The notes under the pieces: generated by a model
Databases searched by the model: none
Seen by the model: only the letters and a program-made list of their open reading frames with translations
Told to the model about the DNA's origin: nothing
NCBI RefSeq assembly: GCF_042683045.1
Contig: NZ_JBHUIT010000001.1
Coordinates: 1-64,000, forward strand
DNA: 64,000 nt
Reading direction: 5' to 3'
From: Luteolibacter algae
GTDB lineage: Bacteria; Verrucomicrobiota; Verrucomicrobiia; Verrucomicrobiales; Akkermansiaceae
Shown here: piece after piece, positions 49,021 to 56,222 of the stretch
How positions within the stretch are numbered: the stretch's first letter is position 1
Layout of the letters: each line of letters starts with the position of its first letter
Position numbers and translations under genes: made by a program

Positions 49021-49959
49021 TCAAACGGAGCATTCCGCGAGATGGTCCAGAGCAGCGTCGGCGCGATGAACCGCTAGTGAAAAGTGCCCCAGCTCCGGCA
49101 CAATCGTAAGCTCTGCCGCCGGCATTCTCGCGGCGAGCCCGTGAATATAAGCTACGGGAATATTTTTATCATCGCCCCCATGCCAATAATGGATGGGATG
49201 CACGATGTCTTCCGGGGAGATACACGGATCCGTCAGGTAAATCTCCGCATCCGTGATGATGCCTCTTCCACCGGAGGGGCCGCATACGCCTTCGGTGAAG
49301 CTCTTGGTGATAACCGACCATATTTCCTGTCCATGTAGCATGATTTCACGATCCTCGCGGGCCAGACTTTGGAGAAAAAGTGACATCGGATAGCGATCCG
49401 GCTGGAGCTTGCAGGTCAGGGAAACCGCTCGAAAAAGCCCGGTGAAAAGAGGCGCCGGTGATTTTCTCAGAGGGATCATCATGCGGTAAAGGGGGTGGAG
49501 GCCATCTCTGCCACCATCCGTCAACGGTATCGGAACCATTCCCGCGAGCACGGAGGTGCCGCTGAGCTTTTCCGGGATAGCTGCCGCGCAGGAAAGAGCA
49601 TACGGCCCACCGCCGGAGATCGCCAGCTGGCCGAATTTTTCGATCTCCAGGTGGTCGGCGAACTTTGCCATTAGTTCCGGCCAATCTTTCAGCCGACGAT
49701 CCCGCACGAGTGACGATTTCCCCATGCCCGGCCGGTCCATTGAGATGATTCTCAAGCCTTTTTCCCGCGCCAAATGATGCGCGAGTCGTGCTTGGAGGCG
49801 TGAGCTGGGCCAGCCGTGATAATAGAAAACCGGCTTTCCGGAGGGATCTCCGTATTCATTCCACGCCAAGCGGAAGCCGGGCGTGTATTCCCAGAAATTC
49901 GGCTCCGCGACAGGTGGTGGATTTTTGAGGAAATCGAGTTTCATGTGTTCAATGCTCAT
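49021..49959 (-). CDS. Alpha/beta hydrolase
   Basis: A 312-residue hydrolase without signal peptide: oxyanion turn YYHGWPSSRLQARL, nucleophile elbow AISGGGPYALSCA (Ser in SGGG), acid in YWHGGDDKNIP, and catalytic His in VPELGHFSLAVH. The ATG at 49959 overlaps the stop of the DUF3500 gene by 11 bases; a second ATG at 49944 is also possible. Substrate unknown; the tight overlap with the DUF3500 gene suggests linked work. Confidence 0.88.
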   Translation of the reverse strand: MSIEHMKLDFLKNPPPVAEPNFWEYTPGFRLAWNEYGDPSGKPVFYYHGWPSSRLQARLAHHLAREKGLRIISMDRPGMGKSSLVRDRRLKDWPELMAKFADHLEIEKFGQLAISGGGPYALSCAAAIPEKLSGTSVLAGMVPIPLTDGGRDGLHPLYRMMIPLRKSPAPLFTGLFRAVSLTCKLQPDRYPMSLFLQSLAREDREIMLHGQEIWSVITKSFTEGVCGPSGGRGIITDAEIYLTDPCISPEDIVHPIHYWHGGDDKNIPVAYIHGLAARMPAAELTIVPELGHFSLAVHRADAALDHLAECSV

Positions 49960-50977
49960 GATCCACGTGGTCTCCCAATAGATCACGGCCGAAGTCGTTC
50001 GAGCGATCGCGCCAAGTGGTATGGATGTGGTTTCCATTATTTTGAACGTTCGCGACTTCGACGAGGAAGTCCTTGCCTTGTATTCGGTAATAATATGGCT
50101 CGTCCCGCTTGAGCCCACCGGCCCATCCAAAACGAAGATTGGCCAGATTCGCTTTGATTCTCTTGAGATCCTGCTCCGCGAGTTCCTTGCGGTGACGATT
50201 GGCGAACTCGGCGATAAGCTCCATCAGCGCGTCCTGCTGGGCGGCTGTCATGTCGCTGGCTTTGATGCCGACGGGTTGCAGTTGTGTGATCTTCCGATCA
50301 CCTGCGGAGAGAATTTCGCGTGGAGCTTTCTCAGAAAACAGGACCGGCTTGCCGTTTTCCGCCAAGGTGCCTGCCAGGGCCCGTGCGAGGTCTTCCTCGG
50401 CAGCTAGCGGGCGGGTTCCCTTCATTTCGTGGTCGATCTTGATTTCACCGGGATTGGCGGCAAAGAAGGAGGGGGTCACTGCGATGGCTTTGCCGCCCGC
50501 CAATGTGTAGTTCAACGAAAGATGATGACCTTCATAACGCCAGCCCCAGGTTCCCGAGTCCTCCGGCTCGCCGAAAATGGAGGTAAAATATGCCTTTGGG
50601 TTGCGCAGCTCCGGCCGCTTTTCGATCTCTGCCAGAAAGGCTTCCAGTGACATGATGGCATCCGCCTTATTCATGCCCGGATCGCTGAGCGCACTTTTCA
50701 GCAGCTCACGGACGAGAGAGATTTGTTTTTCGTTCAGTTCCTCCAGCGGGATTCCTTTGCGGGCTTTCGGCACGTAGGCCCAGTTCATCCGCTCATCGGA
50801 ATCAAATGGAAAACGGGCTTTTGCGGCCTGAGCTTCATCGAGCGAAGCCAGGAAGGCTTTGGCGGCGGAGGTCATTTCTGAGGAAACTTGCTGGAGCGCT
50901 GCGGCATCGGCTTGCGAGCTTTCTTTCGCCATGATCGGCGAGGCTGCGAACAGGGTGAACAGGAGGATTTTATTCAT
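49949..50977 (-). CDS. DUF3500 domain protein, exported
   Basis: A 342-residue protein with a signal peptide (MNKILLFTLFAASPIMA) and the DUF3500 features ARFPFDSDERMNWAYVPKARKGIPLEELNEKQ, ELRNPKAYFTSIFGEPEDSGTWGWRYEGHHLSLNYTLAGGK and a C-terminal DLKRIKANLANLRFGWAGGLKRDEPYYYRIQGKDFLVEVANVQNNGNHIHTTWRD. Such proteins have no established reaction; the GHHLSLN and NHIHTTWRD histidines suggest a metal or heme site. It starts the two-gene minus operon ahead of the hydrolase. Confidence 0.92.
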   Translation of the reverse strand: MNKILLFTLFAASPIMAKESSQADAAALQQVSSEMTSAAKAFLASLDEAQAAKARFPFDSDERMNWAYVPKARKGIPLEELNEKQISLVRELLKSALSDPGMNKADAIMSLEAFLAEIEKRPELRNPKAYFTSIFGEPEDSGTWGWRYEGHHLSLNYTLAGGKAIAVTPSFFAANPGEIKIDHEMKGTRPLAAEEDLARALAGTLAENGKPVLFSEKAPREILSAGDRKITQLQPVGIKASDMTAAQQDALMELIAEFANRHRKELAEQDLKRIKANLANLRFGWAGGLKRDEPYYYRIQGKDFLVEVANVQNNGNHIHTTWRDRSNDFGRDLLGDHVDHEH

Positions 50978-51085
50978 AGAGAAATCAATACGTTAGCTGG
51001 GAAAGTTAGCTTGCAAGTCTCACATAGAAAGGAAAATCAAGCTCCGGTGAAGCTGGGTGGACGTGGCTGGTTTCTCCCGATAGAG

Positions 51086-52999
51086 ATGGCGGTGGTGAAG
51101 GATGTGCTGAAGAAATTTTTTGGGTTCGAAGAGCTGCGGGCGGGGCAGGAGGAGGTGGTTTCCGTCTTGCTGGCAGGGCGCCCGGCATTGGCTGTCTTTC
51201 CGACAGGTGGAGGAAAATCTCTTTGCTATCAGCTTCCGGCGCTCATGCTGGATGGCACGGCTCTGGTGGTTTCCCCGTTGCTTGCGCTGATGAAGGATCA
51301 AGTCGATGGGCTTCTGCGAAAAGAAGTCAAAGCAGCCCGTCTGGACTCGACACTCAGTGCGGAGGAGTATGCGAAGACCGTGACCCGGCTGCTACGCGGT
51401 GAGATGAAGCTCCTTTACGTCTCACCTGAGAAAATCGGTAATTCGGATTTCCAGAAACTACTGAAAGATGTGGATATTTCGCTGGTCGCGATCGATGAAG
51501 CTCACTGTATTTCCGAATGGGGGCATAATTTCCGCCCGGATTATCTGAAGCTCGCCCGTATCTGCAGGCAGCTCAAGGTTTCGCGGATTTTGGCTCTGAC
51601 GGCAACTGCGACCTTGAAGGTGGAAGCGGATATCAGAAGGCAGTTCCGGATTTCCAAATCCGATGTGGTGAAACTGAGTTTTCATCGGGAAAATTTGGAT
51701 CTACGGGTCACGCCCTGTGTGCAGGAAGAGCGCAAGGCGTTGCTCTTGGAGCGCCTGGGAAAAAACGGCCAGCCTTCCGTTGTCTACGTCACCCGGCAGG
51801 AGACCGCAGAGGAAGTGGCGACCTTTCTGGCGAAAAATGGTCTCGGCGCACGGGCTTACCATGCCGGATTGCCGACGGAGCTCAGGCGGGAGATCCAGGA
51901 CGCTTTCATGTCCGGTAGGCTGGACATTGTGGTGGCGACAATCGCCTTCGGGATGGGCGTGGATAAATCAAATATCCGCTCAGTTATTCACTATAATCTG
52001 CCAAAAAGTCTTGAAAACTATACGCAGGAGATCGGGCGCGCCGGCCGGGATGGGGAGCCTGCCATCTGCGAGATGTTGGCATGCGCGGATGATAGAACCG
52101 TGCTGGAAAATTTCATCTTTTCCGATACGCCATCATCTGTGGCGGTGCGGAACCTGCTGGAGCGGGTCCTGAGGTTGGGAAAAGATTTTGATGTATCGGT
52201 TTACGATCTGGCAACCAGCTGCGATATCCGGCAGACGGTGGTAGAGACGATTCTCGCCTACTTGGAAATGGCGGGAATCGTGGAGCGGCGGGGGCGTTTT
52301 TTTGACACCTATCGGATCAAACTGCTGCAACCGCTGGAGAAGGTTCTGGCAGGGCGGAAGGGAGCCGAAAAGAAGCTCCTGCAGGGAGTTTTCGCAGCTT
52401 TGGATGCGGAGTGGAAATGGCTGTCCGTGAAGATCTCCGAAGTTGCGGATAGCGCGGGAATTTCTGCTGAAAAGCTGAGGGAGACACTTTCCGAGCTGGA
52501 AGAGGCCGGCGATGTCGTGCTGAAAAAATCCGGGTGGCGGCAAGGATTTCGTCTGAAAAAGGAGCCTGGCGATTTGCGCGAGCTGGCGGGAACCATGGCG
52601 GTATCTTTCCAGAAGAGGGAGGCGACGGATCTTGATCGGCTGGACCAGGTGTTGAAACTTTCCTCCGCGAAGTGCTGTCTCACAAAGCTGCTGCTCAAGC
52701 ACTTTGGTGAAAAAATGATCGTGGACTGTGGTCATTGCGATCGCTGCCGAGGAATCCCCCCCGTGAGGTTGAAGGCGAAAGCGCCAAGACGTGTGAAAGA
52801 CTCCGAGCTGGAGATGATCCGGAGCTTGGTCCGGGAACGGCATGCGGCGTTGGGCACCCCGCGGCAGCTCGCCCGTTTTCTCTGCGGCATGTCCAGTCCT
52901 GCGTCCATGCGTGCCCGCCTCTACCGGCACGACGCATACGGACTGCTGGCGGATCTACCTTTCCGTGAAGTGGAGGTTGTGGCGGAAAGCTTGTTTTGA
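51086..52999 (+). CDS. recQ: ATP-dependent DNA helicase RecQ
   Basis: A 637-residue 3'-5' helicase for repair and restart of forks: motif I FPTGGGKSLCYQLPA, DEAH box IDEAHCISEWGHNFRPDY, LTATAT, and ATIAFGMGVDK with EIGRAGRDG. A zinc site follows (KCCLTKLLLKHFGEK...CGHCDRC), then a C-terminal region with an RQC-like winged helix. The family zinc region normally comes before the RQC domain; here the winged-helix-like segment (LDAEWKWLSVKISEVADSAGISAEKLRETLSELEEAGD) seems to precede the CGHCDRC cluster. The ATG at 51086 is chosen for the motor domain start; the frame reaches back to 50888. Confidence 0.93.
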   Translation: MAVVKDVLKKFFGFEELRAGQEEVVSVLLAGRPALAVFPTGGGKSLCYQLPALMLDGTALVVSPLLALMKDQVDGLLRKEVKAARLDSTLSAEEYAKTVTRLLRGEMKLLYVSPEKIGNSDFQKLLKDVDISLVAIDEAHCISEWGHNFRPDYLKLARICRQLKVSRILALTATATLKVEADIRRQFRISKSDVVKLSFHRENLDLRVTPCVQEERKALLLERLGKNGQPSVVYVTRQETAEEVATFLAKNGLGARAYHAGLPTELRREIQDAFMSGRLDIVVATIAFGMGVDKSNIRSVIHYNLPKSLENYTQEIGRAGRDGEPAICEMLACADDRTVLENFIFSDTPSSVAVRNLLERVLRLGKDFDVSVYDLATSCDIRQTVVETILAYLEMAGIVERRGRFFDTYRIKLLQPLEKVLAGRKGAEKKLLQGVFAALDAEWKWLSVKISEVADSAGISAEKLRETLSELEEAGDVVLKKSGWRQGFRLKKEPGDLRELAGTMAVSFQKREATDLDRLDQVLKLSSAKCCLTKLLLKHFGEKMIVDCGHCDRCRGIPPVRLKAKAPRRVKDSELEMIRSLVRERHAALGTPRQLARFLCGMSSPASMRARLYRHDAYGLLADLPFREVEVVAESLF

Positions 53000-53036
53000 T
53001 TGCGGCGCGGCTTGTGGTGATGCAGATTCCGCGGCG

Positions 53037-53852
53037 ATGTGGATTTCCAAATTTGATTTCGAAGACATCCGTTACGAGACAACGGAAGACGGGGCAATTG
53101 CGAAGGTAACGATCAACCGCCCGGAGGTGAGAAATGCCTTCCGGCCGCAGACGGTCACGGAAATGTTGCGCGCCTTCGATATGGCGCATGAGGATCCCGC
53201 TGTCGGAGTAATTATTCTTACCGGTGAGGGTGATCTGGCGTTCTGCTCCGGTGGTGATCAAAAAGTCCGCGGTCACGCAGGTTACATTGGCGGAGACGGG
53301 GTGCCGCGCCTTAATGTACTGGATCTTCAGAAAAAAATCCGGGCTCTGCCAAAGCCGGTCGTGGCCATGGTTGCCGGCTACGCGATTGGCGGAGGGCATG
53401 TGCTTCACATCGTCTGTGATCTTACCATCGCGGCGGACAATGCCCGGTTCGGCCAAACGGGTCCGAAGGTTGGAAGCTTCGATGGCGGCCTGGGATCCAG
53501 CTATCTTGCACGAATTGTCGGCCAGAAAAAGGCTCGCGAGATCTGGTATCTTTGCCGCCAATACGATGCCCCGCAGGCGCTCGATATGGGTTTGGTGAAC
53601 ACCGTCGTGCCTCTGGCCGAGCTGGAGACGGAAACTGTGAAATGGTGCCGCGAGATGCTTGCCCACTCTCCGCTCGCCCTGCGCTGCCTGAAGTCAGCAC
53701 TCAATGCGGATTGCGATGGCCAGATGGGCCTGCTTGATCTTGCCGGGAATGCGACTCTCCTCTACTACATGTCAGAAGAAGGCAGAGAGGGGAAAGAGGC
53801 GTTCCTGGAAAAACGTCAGCCGGATTTCTCAAAGTTCCCACGAGTCCCCTAG
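53037..53852 (+). CDS. menB: 1,4-dihydroxy-2-naphthoyl-CoA synthase
   Basis: A crotonase-fold enzyme of 271 residues that closes the second naphthoquinone ring in menaquinone synthesis. Marks are NRPEVRNAFRPQTVTEM, FCSGGDQKVRGHAGYIGGDGVPRLNVLDLQ, and AGYAIGGGHVLHIVCDLTIAADNARFGQTGPKVGSFDGG, all typical of MenB. The ATG at 53037 is 37 bases after the recQ stop. menA follows 17 bases later, so the two are one operon. Confidence 0.96.
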   Translation: MWISKFDFEDIRYETTEDGAIAKVTINRPEVRNAFRPQTVTEMLRAFDMAHEDPAVGVIILTGEGDLAFCSGGDQKVRGHAGYIGGDGVPRLNVLDLQKKIRALPKPVVAMVAGYAIGGGHVLHIVCDLTIAADNARFGQTGPKVGSFDGGLGSSYLARIVGQKKAREIWYLCRQYDAPQALDMGLVNTVVPLAELETETVKWCREMLAHSPLALRCLKSALNADCDGQMGLLDLAGNATLLYYMSEEGREGKEAFLEKRQPDFSKFPRVP

Positions 53853-53869
53853 TTCCTGCATAAGGTGTG

Positions 53870-54760
53870 ATGACAGCAGGAAAGCTTTTGAAAGCAGTGG
53901 CCTCCGGAGCCAGGCCGAAAACTCTGGCCGCGGGGCTCGTTCCTGTATGGGCGGGGGGAGTTCTGGCTTGGAAATTGAGCGGAAGTTTTGATTGGTGGCT
54001 TTGGATTTGCACCCTCATGGGCGCACTTTGTATCCAGATCGCGACAAACTTTTTCAACGATGCCGTGGATGGAAGAAACGGTGCGGACGGTGCGCTGAGA
54101 ACCGGCCCGGTGCGCCTGACAGGCAGTGGAGAGATGAGCTTCGGGCAGGTGATGTCCTTCGGCGCCATATTCTTGGCCGGAGCTGCATTCTTCGGGGCAT
54201 TTCTCATCGTGGCTAGAGGATGGCCGATGCTGGCGATCGGCCTGCCATCACTTTTCCTCGCCTACGGATACACCGGCGGACCGTTTCCCTTGGCCTACCG
54301 GGGCATGGGCGAGATTTTCGTGCTGCTGTTTTTTGGCGTTATCGCCGTGATGGGGACGGTGTTTGTCCAGATCGGAACCTGGCCGAATGAAGCGATTCTG
54401 CTTGGCGCCCAGGTCGGCCTGCTTTCGGCGGTGCTTATTTCGGTCAATAATTTCCGTGACCGGGAAGAGGATGCGAAGGTTGGTAAACGGACTCTTGCGG
54501 TAAGGTTCGGCCCGAAAGCCGCAGCCGGGGTGATCTGGCTGGAAATCAAAGGAGCTGCGTTGCTTGGAATTGCCTGGCTGGTGATGGGGCATCCGTTGCT
54601 GGGGCTTGCCAGCGTGCCGGTTTTTGCGATCGGTATGCGGATCATCTGGGGCGTTTTGACGCTTCCGGCGGGAAAGGAAATGAACAAATTGCTGGCAATG
54701 GGGGCTCTGGAACTCGTGCTTTTCGCGGGGGTCTTTCACGCGATCGTGGCAATAAATTGA
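53870..54760 (+). CDS. menA: 1,4-dihydroxy-2-naphthoate polyprenyltransferase
   Basis: A UbiA-family membrane enzyme (296 residues, about eight or nine helices) that attaches the isoprenoid tail to DHNA. The substrate motif is CIQIATNFFNDAVDGRNGADG (NxxxDxxxD); the second is SVNNFRDREEDAKVGKRTLAVRFG. It starts with MTAGKLLKAVASGARPKTLAAGLVPVWAG, 17 bases after menB. Confidence 0.95.
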   Translation: MTAGKLLKAVASGARPKTLAAGLVPVWAGGVLAWKLSGSFDWWLWICTLMGALCIQIATNFFNDAVDGRNGADGALRTGPVRLTGSGEMSFGQVMSFGAIFLAGAAFFGAFLIVARGWPMLAIGLPSLFLAYGYTGGPFPLAYRGMGEIFVLLFFGVIAVMGTVFVQIGTWPNEAILLGAQVGLLSAVLISVNNFRDREEDAKVGKRTLAVRFGPKAAAGVIWLEIKGAALLGIAWLVMGHPLLGLASVPVFAIGMRIIWGVLTLPAGKEMNKLLAMGALELVLFAGVFHAIVAIN

Positions 54761-54846
54761 ATTTTTTCCTTAGAAACAAGGATCTGTTTTTCCGGAATTT
54801 AGTCTCTCGACAGATAAGAAAATGGAGATGAGGGTTTCCGGATCAA

Positions 54847-56061
54847 ATGAAACGAAAAGCTACATTGGCATTAATGATAGGTCTTGGCGCATTGGTCCCA
54901 GTGGCCTATGTCCACGGCCAAGACGAAAATACTATGATAGAAGCACCAAGTGACGTCGCCGCAGTGCCGGACGATGCTCAAAAGACAGATTCCGGCCTGG
55001 CCTCGAAAGTTCTTACGAAGGGCACAGGAAACGAAAAACCAGCAGCCGCTGATGAAGTGACGGTTCACTACTCCGGCTGGACAACAGATGGAAAACTTTT
55101 CGATAGCTCCGTGAAGCGCGGACAGCCGGCGACTTTCCCGCTCAATGGAGTGATCAAGGGCTGGACCGAAGGTTTGCAGCTGATGACCGTCGGTGAAAAA
55201 CGCCGTTTCTGGATCCCGGCGGATCTCGCCTATGGAGAAAACCCGGGCGGAGGACGTCCCGGTGGTTTGCTGGTCTTCGACGTTGAGCTTCTCGATATCA
55301 AGGCAGCTCCGAAACCACCCGAAGACGTGGCTGAAGTTCCGGCGGAGGCCAAGAAAACGGAAAGCGGCCTCGCCTACCGTATTTTGAAATCCGGTGAAGG
55401 AGATAGCAAACCGGCAGCTCACGATATCGCTGAAATGCACTTCAGCATGTGGTCGAAGGACGGTCAGCTTCTGGAGAGCTCGCAGAGCCACGGTCGCCCG
55501 CTGAATGCTCCGATCAATACGCTGCCTTTCGAGGGCTTGCAGGAAGCACTGACTTTGATGACTCCGGGTGAGCAATCCCGCTTCTGGATCCCACAGGCCT
55601 TGACCTTTGGTGAAAACATTCCTCCCGGTGCTCCGGAAGGGCATCTGGTGTTCGATATCGAGCTGATCAGCTTCAAGGAAGCTCCTGAGCCTCCAAAGGT
55701 TCCTGAAGACGTAGCTGCGATCCCTGATAGCGCCACAAAAACGGCTTCCGGCCTCGCGTCCCGCGTATTGGAAAAAGGAACTGGCGATACAAACCCGAAG
55801 GCAACCGATACAGTATCCGTCCACTACAGTGGCTGGACGCTTGACGGCAAAATGTTCGATAGCTCCGTCTCCCGCGGTGAGCCGACTTCCTTCCCGCTCA
55901 ATGGGGTGATCCCAGGCTGGACCGAAGGTGTGCAGCTGATGACCGTCGGCGAAAAACGCCGCTTCTGGATCCCTGCTGATCTTGCTTACGGCGAGAACCC
56001 TGGCGGTGGCCGTCCGGGCGGCATGCTCGTGTTTGATATCGAGCTTCTGGAGATCAAATAA
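54847..56061 (+). CDS. Exported triple-FKBP peptidyl-prolyl isomerase
   Basis: A 404-residue protein with a signal peptide (MKRKATLALMIGLGALVPVAYVHG) and three FKBP domains at about 45-155, 165-275 and 290-404. Domains 1 and 3 keep the FKBP pocket: VHYSGW, LFDSS/MFDSS, FPLNGVI.GWTEG and DLAYGE. The middle domain has replacements at those places: MHFSMW, LLESS, APINTLPFEG and ALTFGE, and is probably not catalytic. Domains 1 and 3 differ at many synonymous third positions, so the protein likeness is kept by selection, not by recent copying. It probably folds proteins in the periplasm. Terminator follows. Confidence 0.95.
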   Translation: MKRKATLALMIGLGALVPVAYVHGQDENTMIEAPSDVAAVPDDAQKTDSGLASKVLTKGTGNEKPAAADEVTVHYSGWTTDGKLFDSSVKRGQPATFPLNGVIKGWTEGLQLMTVGEKRRFWIPADLAYGENPGGGRPGGLLVFDVELLDIKAAPKPPEDVAEVPAEAKKTESGLAYRILKSGEGDSKPAAHDIAEMHFSMWSKDGQLLESSQSHGRPLNAPINTLPFEGLQEALTLMTPGEQSRFWIPQALTFGENIPPGAPEGHLVFDIELISFKEAPEPPKVPEDVAAIPDSATKTASGLASRVLEKGTGDTNPKATDTVSVHYSGWTLDGKMFDSSVSRGEPTSFPLNGVIPGWTEGVQLMTVGEKRRFWIPADLAYGENPGGGRPGGMLVFDIELLEIK

Positions 56062-56103
56062 TCCTGATGGGGGCAATGAGCTGCCCTGAAGAAAATGATT
56101 CCC

Positions 56104-56136
56104 GCCCGGTGCCCGAACAAGGCATCGGGCTTTTTT
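56104..56136 (+). terminator. Rho-independent terminator after the FKBP gene
   Basis: GCCCGGTGCC (56104-56113) pairs with GGCATCGGGC (56121-56130) around CGAACAA, followed by six T residues. It starts 43 bases after the stop codon. Confidence 0.9.
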
Positions 56137-56222
56137 GTGGACGGATTGTCGGGACTTTTTCTCACATGGACACAGCTTTTAAGTCGCGCCGGGCCGCTTT
56201 CCGGCATTAGGTGGTGAGGTAT

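Noticed and set aside
54761..54846. Terminator after menA (TCCTT/AAGGA with a T-rich tail)
   Set aside because: Stem of only five weak pairs; too little to call.
54871..56076. A 401-codon open frame on the minus strand opposite the FKBP gene
   Set aside because: It is the antisense of a clear signal-peptide FKBP protein with conserved motifs in every domain; it has no family features of its own.
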